Source: Beta vulgaris subsp. vulgaris
Taxonomy: Eukaryota > Streptophyta > Magnoliopsida > Caryophyllales > Amaranthaceae
Direction of reading: 5' to 3'
DNA length: 64,000 bases
Assembly (NCBI RefSeq): GCF_026745355.1
Contig: NC_079209.1
Span: 51,195,585-51,259,584, forward strand
The notes beneath the pieces were generated by a model. It did not search any database. It was not told where the DNA came from and saw nothing but the letters and a program-made list of their open reading frames with translations. Every line of letters starts with the position of its first letter. The stretch's first letter is position 1. Made by a program: the position numbers and the translations under genes. Of the stretch, positions 33,034-43,298 are shown piece after piece.

Positions 33034-33558
33034 TATAAGAAAACATGACTTATATTATGGGACGTGGAGGAAGCACAATTTAAATACTACATATATAAGG
33101 GTATTTAAGATATTTTAGAGAGACACAAAAGTCTCAGGTATTCACTTGTAAAATAGAGATTTTATACTACCTCCGTTTCTTTTTAATTGTTACACTTTGA
33201 CATTTAACACTATTCACAAATTGCACTTTGACACTCGTTTGTGATTTATACGTGAATAAAAACATAGTCATGTTGGATTTTGTTAGATTCGTATTAGTAT
33301 GTATTTTATTAATATGTAGTTTTTATATTTTTTATAAATACAAAATTAGAGATATAAAGGCTCAAAGTAGGGCATCGACATGCGTGAAAAGTGTAAATGT
33401 AACAATTAAAAAGAAATATAAAGGTGTACTTACGTAATAATACTTTTAAGAGTACTTATTGTTTTTTGAATTTCTTTTTTTCGAGTTTCCTCCTCTATCC
33501 TTATAAAATAGATAAACCATTGAAGTATTTCACATTAAAAAAAAATGTAGTGCATAAC
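33034..33558. repeat. direct repeat, copy B (interrupted by MITE 33167-33418)
   Basis: Homologous to 29,886-30,145. Removing the 252-bp MITE and one TA restores the copy A order at ...GAGATTTTATA|. Confidence 0.8.
33167..33418. mobile_element. Stowaway-like MITE with visible empty site
   Basis: CTACCTCCGTTTCTTTTTAA / TTAAAAAGAAAT with AATTGTTACA / TGTAACAATT inside, flanked by TA. Interior matches the MITEs at 11,443 and 21,488. The unoccupied site is at 30,011-30,015 in copy A of the direct repeat, which shows a TA target duplication. Confidence 0.85.
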
Positions 33559-33746
33559 ATCAAAAGCATTTTTTTTTTTTTGACAGTAACATCAAAAGCA
33601 TTAAAGAGGAGCGTAACACTTAATAAGAATTTATATCAAAATTTATGGTTTTATACCACCCAATAAAAAAGTTCTACTCTAACAAAAATTTAAATTCTGG
33701 TTGTATTCTTTTCAGGTGCCCTCATACACCGCCAAAGATATAAAAA

Positions 33747-33767
33747 GTAACGGAAACTAGCCGTTAC
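33747..33767. promoter_or_regulatory. paired MSA-like (MYB3R) sites upstream of the kinesin
   Basis: GTAACGG and CCGTTAC form a perfect inverted pair separated by 7 bases, immediately after a TATA-like ATATAAAAA (33,739-33,747). The minus-strand copy TGTAACGGCTA agrees with the MSA consensus (YCYAACGGYYA) at 10 of 11 positions. MSA elements bind three-repeat MYBs and drive G2/M expression, and known NACK1-type genes carry them. The leader and a probable 5' UTR intron follow before the ATG at 34,453. Confidence 0.6.
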
Positions 33768-34452
33768 ATGTCTCCCTCCCTTCTTCCCCTGCAACTTTCT
33801 TTTTTCGTCGCTTCTTACTTTCCAATTTTCACCATTCTTTCTATTTTCTCCTCATAATCCATTCTCTTTAATTTGGGTAAGAATCAAGAACCCATCAAAT
33901 ACTTTTTCTCTCATCTTTGGTAAGATTTAAGTTCACATTGCAACAAGAAAGAATAAAAAATTTTCCATATTCAGAGATTTTGCTACATTTTCAGGTGATA
34001 ATTTTGTTGTCTTTCTCTTTTTTGAATCTGGGTTTTTTATGTATATATATGATCCAAAAATAGCAACTTTTTTTGTTTCCATTGTAATATTTTGTACCCA
34101 CATTTTGTTTGTAATTTCAAGTTTCCATTTTTACATTTTGTTAATGGATAATTTCTTTGTTCTTGATAATTGTTTGATTTTACTGCTCATGAACTAAATC
34201 ATTGAAATCTTTACCATTTTAACATTTTTCAGTTCTGAATTTTACTGTTCTTTAATCTAAATTCCAAAATTTGTGATGATTGCATTTGGTGCTTGATTAG
34301 TTAATTTCTTTGATTTCACCCAATTCGTTATGTAAGAGTGTTATTTGATGTCTGATCAAATTATCTGTAAAAACCCGGTTTTTGTAATTGCTGTCAATGT
34401 GTTTGTTAAAATGCTTGTATTATATTTGAGCAGTGGAAACTGGTATTGGGGG

Positions 34453-37400
34453 ATGAAAATGGGAGAGATGAAGACCCCATTATCAAAGATTAAAACCACA
34501 CCATCATGTACACCGGGAGGTACCAAAGTTCGAGAGGAGAAAATACTCGTAATGGTTCGAGTGAGGCCGCTGAGTTCGAGGGAACAGGCCATGTATGATT
34601 TGATTGCCTTGGATTGCCCAGATGATCAGTCAGTAGTCTTCAAGAATCCCAATGATGAAAGACCTTCTTCTTCCTTTACCTTTGGTAATTTACTTGATTG
34701 TTGTTTGTATAGAAGAGATTATAGTATAAGGTTCTATTGAATGTGAAGTTGAATTGAGAGTGACTGTTTTCTGTACCAGATAGAGTTTTCAGTCCAACTT
34801 GTGTAACGGCGAAGGTGTATGAAGGAGGGGCTAGGGATGTGGCCTTATCAGCTCTTACTGGGATTAATGGTGATTATATGATTTATTATGTAGATATATT
34901 TGTTTTTTTTTCTGGTTAAGTTAAGTGGAAGTTGTTTGTTGATTTAGTATGAAATTTCCTTTCTTGCAGCGACAATTTTCGCATATGGGCAGACTAGTAG
35001 TGGTAAAACATTTACTATGAGAGGAATTACTGAGTATGCAATTGAGGACATATATCAGTATATGCATAATGTAAGCTCTAATTGCTTGGAACTGTTCGTA
35101 TTGTTTTATTAGGATGTGATCAATGTTAGATTCAAGTGGATATTAGGCTAAATTTTTACTTCCATTTGAATTTTCAAGTGGATGAACTTAATGAAGAACT
35201 GATAATCCTGTTTTAAGAGAAGGTTTTTGATGCTTATACTATTTTTGCAGCATCCTGAAAGGGATTTTTCGTTGAAAATCTCTGCTTTGGAGATCTACAA
35301 TGAGACTGTAGTTGACCTTTTAAATCGTAGCTCTGGTCCACTCCGACTTTTGGATGATCCTGAGGTACTTGCTGCTGCATGCTTGAGAAGTTTTAGTTAT
35401 GTTAATTGCATTTGTATAAATCAGCAGTGTTTTGGTTGCAGAAAGGAACCATTGTCGAAAAGCTAGTCGAAGAAGTTATAAAGAATAGTCAGCATTTGCA
35501 GCATCTGATCGGTATCTGCGAAGGTATTATTCTTTGAACTTAGAAGATTGTATGCTTTTGAATGATTATATTTTGTGCATCCAAACAATTACATGCTATC
35601 AAAAATAATCTCAGATGAACTTTTAAGGCACTATCTTCTGTTATTTTATGGTTTCTAATCAACATCCTAGGAAATGAGATCTATGAGCCAACAATAGTAA
35701 TTGGCTATATGCTTGATAATGCAGTTTACACTCATCAAGTGTAAAACTTATCAGAGATTAACTGCTGTAGCATGTGTTTTCTGTAACTTTGCAGCTCAAA
35801 GGCAAGTAGGGGAAACTGCTCTTAATGATAAAAGTTCAAGATCACATCAGATAGTGAGACTGGTATTTAACATATATTACTGCACTTTGTTCCTGACACC
35901 TTGAGATATCCTTACTAGGATTGCTTTCTAATATTTGATGTTATATGTCTTTATTAATTTAGACCATCGAGAGTCGTCTCAAGGAAAATTCGAGCCGTGT
36001 GAAGTCTTTCGTAGCAAGCCTGGTATGTGCCTCTTGCTTTCTTTTGTTTTTTAGCTTGGTTGTTGCTGCTTGAAGACTTACTGAAAGAACACAAAATTTA
36101 CAGAACCTTGTTGATCTTGCTGGGAGCGAGCGTGCCTCTCAAACAAAAAGTGCTGGTTTAAGATTGAAGGAAGGAAGCCATATTAATCGTAGCTTGTTGA
36201 CACTCACACAAGTTATTAGAAAATTGAGGTTAGTATTTGTAATGGCTGGATGACCCTACCATTCTGCACCTGCATAATATTTTTCTTCCAGCTCTTAAGG
36301 ATGTGACTTTCTCTACAAATTTTTCTATGTATTCATTACTTTAGAAGAAGTCCTCAAGTATAATGTTGGCAATGAAGCTCTTACATTGAAATTTGAACAT
36401 TTTAAAATAATTGCAATTAATTATTATAGTCTGATAGCTTCTTGTGCTTTATTGCTTCCATTTCAGCGGTGGGAAAAGAACTCATATACCTTACAGAGAA
36501 TCAAAACTTACACGAATATTGCAATCTTCGCTTGGAGGAAATGCAAGAACTGCAATAATATGTACATTAAGTCCAGCATTGAGTCATGTTGAACAATCAC
36601 GTAATACACTATCGTTTGCAACAAGTGCAAAGGAGGTTACAAACACTACCAGAGTGAATGTGGTAAGATAATCTATACAAAAACGCTGGATTTTTAGACA
36701 CTAAACCTTATGTTAACTTTTTATTATTCATGGCAGTTTACATTATGCATGGGTTCACTTTCCTGTCCTGAGCTTCTTCGTCTTTGCTCTGCTTTTTGTT
36801 TTGTTTTATATTATCTCAAATTCATCATCTCTAATAAGCAAGCACATTTCTCTGGTCAGGTTGTTTCAGACCAACAGATGGTTAAGCATCTGCAACAGGA
36901 AGTTACTAGACTAGAAGCTGAGTTGAGAAGTCCAGAACCTGCATCTTCATCAGCTTTAAAGGCTCTGCTGATTGAGAAAAATGCAAAAATTCAGAAGGTA
37001 TGCTTCATAACTAGTGATTTGTTTTAAAATCATTTGATTTCATATTGGTATATTCTTTAGGGCAAACAGAAAACGATTGCAGCTTTTTGCTGTGTTAGAA
37101 ATACCAAATTCTCATAATTGTATTATTATTGACTGATGAAAGCCTTGTTACCATGTACAGATGGAGAGAGAAATGAGAGAGCTCAAGCAACAGCTTGAGA
37201 TCGAAAGAAGTGCACACAAGGAAAAGAAGGTAAACCATGACCAGTATACACTTTATTTCCAGAGGTTCCTAGTTGCATTGTTATCCTTTCTGCTCATACC
37301 TCTTTTCTGTTTTAGGAATCAAACAGTTCCAGTTCATCATCACATCAAGTGAGAAAGTGTCTCGCCTTTCCATTGGACACAGTTTCAAGCGAAGTTACTA

Positions 37401-39465
37401 GTGAAAACCGGGAAAGATATAAAGCTGGAAGGCAGTCAATGCTTAGGCAATCAGTTACCTCTACTGATCCTTCTCTCTTAGTGCAAGAAATTAGGAAACT
37501 TGAAGTGCTGCAAAGACAACTTGGTGAAGAAGCAAATAAAGCTCTTAATATACTTCAAAAAGAAGTAGCATGTAACAGACTGGGGACCAAAGATGCTGCT
37601 GAAAATGTTGCAAAGCTACTTTCTGAGATTCAAAACATGCAAATCGTTAGTTCAATTCCTGAAGAGTTTGTTGTTAGGGACAGAGCCGACCTAAAGGAGG
37701 AGATTATTCGACTGAACTCACAAGGACAGACAATTGAATCTCTAGAAAAGAAGCTAGAGAATGTCCAGAATTCTGTAGATAGGTTGGTTTGTACTCTAAG
37801 AAATAATGTGGATACTCCAGATTCAAAGGTACATTCTAAAAGGAAGGTCATTCCGTTTAACTTAACCAACAGCCCAAATATGTCAAACTTTATAAGAGCC
37901 CCATGTTCTCCTCTTTCTTCTTCAAGGAGAGTAATGGATGAAATTGGTAATACTATTGCTGATCACACAAGTAGTTTGCCCACTAATGATAGTATGACAA
38001 ATTCCTGCAAAAGCCAACCTGTTAGAGGTGATCAAGTTGGTTATTCTCGTTCTTCAAGGGAGAACACTCCTGCAAGACAGAAACCAAACTCAGCTAACGT
38101 GAAGAAAATGCAGAAGAAGTTCAATAACGCACTTGAAGAGAGTGCTCGTAACATTAGAATGTATGTTACTGAGTTGAAGGAAAGAGTTTCTAAGCTTCAG
38201 TATCAAAAGCAGTTGCTGGTTTGTCAGGTATGAATTATTGGTCCATTTAGCTTCTTCATGGACTTTGGCCTCTTTTATCCTAGGTTATTCAAATACTGTA
38301 TTTCAGCTCAAGTACCAATGTCGGATACTTGCCACTCTTAACACTTTTTTTGGACGAAAACATGCAAACTTTCAATAGAGTGAAAAAGTCTATCACTCCA
38401 ACACTGAACGTATGTATTGCGTTCTATATGTGTGGGAAATTAGGTACTGGAACTGGAGGCTGGTGAGGCAACAAACAATTCACAAGATGCAGCTAATCAA
38501 TCTCCTTTGTCTTGGTTGATAATCTTTGAGGAGCAAAGAAAGCAGATAGTTATGTTATGGCATTTGTGCCATGTCTCGCTGGTGCACCGAACCCAATTTT
38601 TCCTGTTATTTAAAGGTGATCCTGCTGATCAGATATACATGGAAGTCGAGCTGAGAAGATTAACATGGTTAGAACAGCACTTGTCAGATCTTGGAAACGC
38701 TAGCCCTGCTCTCCTGAGCGATGAACCAGCCTCCTATGTCTCATCAAGGTATACTTGCTTCTGTTCATCAGTGATTTAGTATATTTATGCTAAGCAGACT
38801 CTTCAAGTTATACATCTATCAGATTCTTGACATAAGTATGAAACACTCTGACACTTCATTTTGCGCCAAAATCATTTTCATAAAATAGCCGAGTTGGACA
38901 TGTGTAACACAAGTACTCGAGTCCTAGTAACATTAACAAATCTATTATGTTTCCAGGTACACCTAGCTCTAGGTGTATGTATAGCTATATGTAGGCTCAT
39001 TCGCGTAAATATTACCTCCGGATACACCTAACTCTAGATGTGCTCGGAAACATACAAGAATGTGTAGAATAACATACTATATTACTTCAGAAATATAATA
39101 TGGTGTTAATGGTGTGAGCATAAATTACTTGCAGCATCAAGGCCCTTAAACAAGAGAGGGAAGACCTGGCCAGGAGGGTTAGTTCAAGACTAACAGCAGA
39201 GGAAAGGGAGACACTTTACAGAAGATGGGATATCCCACCAGAAGGAAAACAAAAACGGAGGTTGCAATTGGTTAACAAATTATGGACTAACCCTCACAAC
39301 ATGCAACATGTGCAAGAAAGTGCAGATGTTGTTGCAAAACTTGTTGGATTTTGTGAATCTGGTGAGCAACTTTCAAGGGAGATGTTTGAGCTTAACTTCA
39401 AGTCTCCTTGTGATAAGAAGACATGGATGGGCTGGAACTTAATTTCAAACCTGTTGCATCTGTAA
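34453..39465 (+). CDS. NACK: NACK-type kinesin (KIN-7), 14 exons, 940 aa
   Basis: Exons: 34453-34684, 34780-34869, 34970-35070, 35251-35364, 35442-35523, 35795-35862, 35963-36022, 36104-36228, 36467-36662, 36860-36997, 37161-37229, 37316-38227, 38444-38748, 39135-39465. All junctions are GT-AG and the total is 941 codons. The motor domain (residues ~30-355) has GQTSSGKT, the SSRSH switch I and DLAGSE switch II motifs. Next come neck/coiled coil ([14 protein letters not shown]) and a C-terminal NACK domain (DUF3490) ending [10 protein letters not shown]. Known members (NACK1/HINKEL, NACK2/TES, ~950 aa) carry and activate the NPK1 MAPKKK at the phragmoplast equator during cytokinesis. I cannot decide between the NACK1 and NACK2 paralogues. 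The ATG chosen follows an acceptor-like TTTGAGCAG at 34,425-34,433. An in-frame upstream ATG (34,345) probably lies in a leader intron. Confidence 0.95.
38946..39054. repeat. small hairpin/MITE in kinesin intron 13
   Basis: TATGTTTCC...CACCTAGCTCTAGGTGTAT and its inverted partner ATACACCTAACTCTAGATGT...GGAAACATA give about 34-base arms around a 40-base loop. Confidence 0.6.
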
Positions 39466-39833
39466 ATTTTCAGTGTAAATAAACAAGAACAGTGGTTGCA
39501 TTTCTGGAACCCTTGTCAAATCTCTGATCTTCTGTGCCTGTTTCCATCTGTAAATTTTAGGACTGACTGACTGTCTAAACAAGCCTTCTTCCTGAAGATT
39601 TATTACTTGCATTGTACAACTGACAGTAGTAATTCAAACTAGCATCAACTCTAATGGGCCAATGGCTTGTTTGGTTGACACTTTGAATGGGAAGACCGAA
39701 AAGTTGGAAGAAGAAAGGATTTTTTAGTTAGACAACCTGGTTTGACAACAGTTACCCAATATTCGGGAGATCCTTTCCCCGAACCCATACGGGTTTCCGC
39801 TAACAAGTAGTTTTGTTGGTTGGTTAATTGGTC

Positions 39834-40150
39834 AGTTTAGTTTATTCTACAATGTCTCAGTTGGGTACTTGGGTTATATGATGTTAGTTCTAGGTATAGG
39901 TTCTTATCAAGCTGCTTTATTTCATTTGATTACTCATGCTTATTCAAAAGCATTATTGTTTTTAGGATCCGGATCCCTTATTCTTTCAATGGAAACTATT
40001 ATTGGATATTCTCCGGATAAAAGTCAAAATATGGTTCTTATGGGGGTTAACAAAACATGTGCTAATTACAAAAATCGCTTTTTTAATAGATACACTTTTT
40101 CTTTGTGGTATTGCGCCTCTTGCTTGTTTTTGGTCCAAGACAGTTATAAA
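39834..40150 (+). pseudogene. ndhF: nuclear copy of plastid ndhF fragment (NUPT)
   Basis: Translation in two frames gives YSTMSQLG, then [67 protein letters not shown] and CFWSK. This is the order of the chloroplast NADH dehydrogenase-like subunit 5 (ndhF) middle region. An 8-base duplication (TTGGGTAC) after SQLG breaks the first frame, and one further shift lies near 40,050. No start, stop or splice structure. It lies 370 bases after the kinesin stop and is a plastid-to-nucleus transfer, not a gene. Confidence 0.9.
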
Positions 40151-40486
40151 TGGCAGCCGTGCTAATAAACTTAAGTGCAAGTTTGTAATGAAATATTCAT
40201 GTCAAATGTCTGAGTATCCATTCCCAAAAATGCACTTTTCTGCATCAATGAGTGGAATAATATTTATCAAATACGATAAAATAAAGAGGTTGTTTTATAC
40301 AACAAGACTTAATGGTAGGAATACGAAAAAGTGTAAATGTTTATTACTCAAGGCCAAATTATAATTTTCCTATATAAAAGCTAATGTTATGGGGGGTTGG
40401 CTTCCTATCTCCTACTTTTTTATCGTTTTTTTCAGCGATTTTCAAAAAAATTTACTTGAAATTCTTAAAATAGGTACAAAAGTATA

Positions 40487-40743
40487 CTACCTCTGTTTTT
40501 ATTTAGTTGCAACATTTTGACTTTCACGCTTGCCAATGTATAATTTCAAATAGTTTTATCTCTAATTGTATGTAAGTAAAAATTATAAAAATTTGATATT
40601 ATGAAAGCTTACATCGAAACGAATCAAACAAGACCCCACATGACTATATTTTGTTTAATATATAAATCAATAAATGTGGTCAAATAAGAGAACATGAATA
40701 GTGCAATTTGTCAAACGTTGCAACTAAAAGAGAACGGAGGTAG
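40487..40743. mobile_element. Stowaway-like MITE
   Basis: CTACCTCTGTTTTTATTTAG / (AACTAAAAG)AGAACGGAGGTAG with TTGCAACATTTTGAC / CAACGTTTGCAA-type inner match, TA on both sides, 257 bp. Confidence 0.75.
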
Positions 40744-41247
40744 TATGTAGGTAAAATATTTCGTTTGAATTTAACTATATTCTATTAAATTTATTATATA
40801 TTGGTGTAACGGTGTCTAAGTGCAATTTTGTAAAGAACAAAATGTTTCCTTTGAATTAGAAACACCGGTACACCTGTTACCACAAATCTAATTTAATGTC
40901 CTATTAAAAAAAAAAAAACTAATTTAATGTAGAACTAGCTTAACTACACAATGTTTACCATAAATTATTTGTCACTCCTATCCCATTAAAAGTTTAGTAA
41001 ATTATTACAAGCCCAAAAATGCTTAAAAGCTAATTAAAATAGGTTTTAAGGCCCTAATTAAAACTTTGAAGTTCATAACTCATTAATATATTTTCCTTCT
41101 TTCCACAAGGAATAATAAAATAATAATACTTCTAATGCTCATCAACATTGATATCATTATAACCCTTTATAGATCCTGAAATCATAATTAATATATATTA
41201 TTACTTTATAAAAATTAAAACACTATTATACAAAGTATTATACTATA
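40744..41247. other. intergenic, no gene
   Basis: AT-rich. Nothing recognised apart from the Helitron insertion site (A|TC) at its end. Confidence 0.4.
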
Positions 41248-41503
41248 TCTATACAAATACATTAAAAAGCGTGTATAAACAAGAAAATGTGCCACGTGGC
41301 GCTCTCTCTAGGGAGTTTTAGTTCATGCAATTCATTTACAATAAAAAATTTAGAAATTGTATAGTATAGAGTTTGATCTCAAGACCTCAAGTGCATATAC
41401 TAAAGTCTTAACCACTAGGCTAAGTTGTATTTAGTGTGATTATCATAAAGTATTATATTAATAAATGAAATTTTTTCTTACCCGGGGCATAGCCCGGGCC
41501 TAG
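41248..41503 (+). mobile_element. non-autonomous Helitron, 256 bp, both ends
   Basis: Starts TCTATAC after an A and ends with a CCCGGGGCATAGCCCGGG hairpin, then CCTAG before a T. This is the TC...CTRR structure inserted between A and T. Internally it carries CCACGTGGCGCTCTC and, on the minus strand, a tRNA-like segment with an A-box match (GCCTAGTGGTTAAG) and a weaker B box (GAGATCAAACTC). It is the partner of 10,824-11,070. Confidence 0.8.
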
Positions 41504-41689
41504 TAACTAGTTCATCCCTAAAATCTATGGGCAATAACCTTTTTAATCCTCATATTACCATAAATCTTGAATACGTTCACCATTGAAAAATACAATTTCC
41601 TTTGAATTTGACTATTTTAATTGAGTTCGTATTGTGTCGGACATTCTCGTCGGACCACTTCAGTTAGAAGCACTTGTGCTTCAGTTAGA

Positions 41690-42050
41690 CGCACTTGGGT
41701 TTTAGTTGGTCTTTATTTTTTTCAGGTAGTCTTCATTTTTTTTTTCAGGTAGTCTTCATTTTTTTTCAGGTAGTCTTCATTTTTTTAAGTTAGTCTTCTT
41801 TTTTTTCCAGTTGGTTTCAATTTTTTTTCAGTTAGTCTTCATTTTTTTCAGGTAGTCTTCAAATTTTTTTCAGTTAGTCTCAATTTTTTTCAGTTAGTCT
41901 TCATTTTTTTTTCAGTTAGTCCTAAATTTTTTTCAGGTAGTCTTCAAATTTTTTTCAGTTAGTCTTAATTTTTTTCAGTTAGTCTTCATTTTTTTTCCAG
42001 TTAGTCCTAAATTTTTTTCAGTTAGTCTTCATTTTTTTCAGTTAGTCTAA
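41690..42050. repeat. minisatellite, unit ~20-24 bp (CAGGTAGTCTTCATTTTTTT)
   Basis: About 15 imperfect units of CAG(G/T)TAGTCTTCA(T)n, with T runs of varying length. This gives a strongly strand-asymmetric T-rich tract. Confidence 0.85.
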
Positions 42051-42215
42051 ATGAAAGTAAGTTACCTCTAAATGAAAGTAGCTTAGGTCTAAATGAAAGT
42101 AAGTCAGATCTAAATGAAAGTAAGTTAGGTCTAAATGAAAGTAACTTAATTACCTCTAAATGAAAGTAAGTTACCTCTAAATGAAAGTAAGTTACTTCTA
42201 AATGAAGGTAACTTG
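42044..42215. repeat. minisatellite, unit ~20 bp (CTAAATGAAAGTAAGTTACC)
   Basis: Eight or nine imperfect units directly abutting the T-rich array. Units vary at the TTACCT/TTAGGT segment. Confidence 0.85.
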
Positions 42216-42382
42216 GATTCTTAGTTTTATTATTCTTTCATTTAACAACTAACTAATATTAAAAAAAATAAACACTAATCTCTGCTTTCCTCTCACTTTC
42301 TCCTTCTTCTTCATTCCTCTTAGCTGATTTCTTTCTTCTTTGTTAGATCAATAAAGAAGTATAACAAAACTATATACATTCA

Positions 42383-42778
42383 ATGGCTCGATCTCTTTCT
42401 AACGCTAAGGTTTTCTTCTCCCTTGTTGTTGACAACATCTCCATGGCCTCTCAAAGGTAGTTATACTCAGTGTTCATTACTCTTTTTGCTTGAAAGCCAT
42501 CGTTTTTACCTCTAGAATGTTTTCAAGTGCTGTCCAGCGGCGCGACGGCGGCGGCGGCGGAAGATGAAGAAGGAGTAGCGCCGCCGTTCTCGCGGCTTCG
42601 TCCGACGAAACATATTGGGTCAGACGGTCTGACCCAATACTTTCACATTTTAATTAGCTTGTTACGAATTATCTTCACAGAGGAGGCAATACTTTATACA
42701 ACCACGTTACTATCTCTTTTGTTCAATGCTATCACCTATGATCGTCTCTTTCTTCCTAAGTGTAATATAATCATCTGA
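42383..42778 (+). CDS. possible LEA5/SAG21-like small gene (2 exons), doubtful
   Basis: Exon 1 (42,383-42,456) encodes MARSLSNAKVFFSL and on to SMASQ, with a consensus donor AG|GTAGTT. MARS(F/L)SNAK is the mitochondrial-targeting start of LEA_3 (SAG21/LEA5) proteins. After an acceptor (CTGTCCAG) a second exon from 42,538 would read SGATAAAAEDEEGVAPPFSR. The alanine-rich start fits the family (normally RRGYAAA), but the usual WVPDPVTGYYRPE segment is absent and the frame ends at 42,778 in hydrophobic sequence. Either the gene has lost its 3' part or only exon 1 is genuine. A CT-rich leader (42,290-42,330) precedes it. Confidence 0.35.
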
Positions 42779-43263
42779 GCCACTTATACAGTGATGTTTT
42801 CAGATTTATTCATGAGAAACATTTGATTTCTTGCAACACGTATCATAAGTAACCTACTAAATCAGTCACAAACAGGTTAAAATAGAAGAAAATAAACATA
42901 CAAACCCAACTCAATCAAAAATAATCAAAAAATAAACTTAAAATAAAAAAAATGCGTAAAACCTTACTTATTTAAAATAATTTTTCCTAATATTTATTCA
43001 ACTTATCTAAAAAATTTAAATTCGACCAGCTCAGCCTCTATTCAACATATTTTTACTTACCCAAGGGCTAAGAATTTGCTGCTGGAGGAGGTTAATTTGG
43101 TCATTTTAGAAATTTCTAACACTCGCTCAATTTGACCCACAAATCACATATACCCTAAATTGCGTAATCGTCTTCCTCCTTTAGCTTCTTCTCCTTCAGC
43201 ATAACACACAAAACCACATTTTTCTGTCTGCTGTTGTTTCATTGGTTGTCAACCTTCGAAAAA
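42779..43263. other. intergenic, includes eIF3k promoter
   Basis: AT-rich. The last 150 bases become CT-rich (CTTCCTCCTTTAGCTTCTTC), as is common for plant leaders. No gene. Confidence 0.4.
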
Positions 43264-43272
43264 TTAGGGTTT
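43264..43272 (-). promoter_or_regulatory. telo-box in the eIF3k leader
   Basis: TTAGGGTTT, the complement of AAACCCTAA, lies 27 bases before the eIF3k ATG. Telo-boxes near the transcription start are a known feature of plant ribosomal-protein and translation-factor genes. Confidence 0.55.
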
Positions 43273-43298
43273 AAGGTTTTCAATTTTGAGGAGAGAGA

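Noticed and set aside
39869..40364. Functional NADH dehydrogenase subunit gene
   Set aside because: Only a middle segment of plastid ndhF, with frameshifts and no start, stop or transit peptide. It is a NUPT.
42044..42215. Array of ~20-bp repeats resembling a CRISPR or satellite origin
   Set aside because: Units abut directly without spacers, so it is an ordinary minisatellite.
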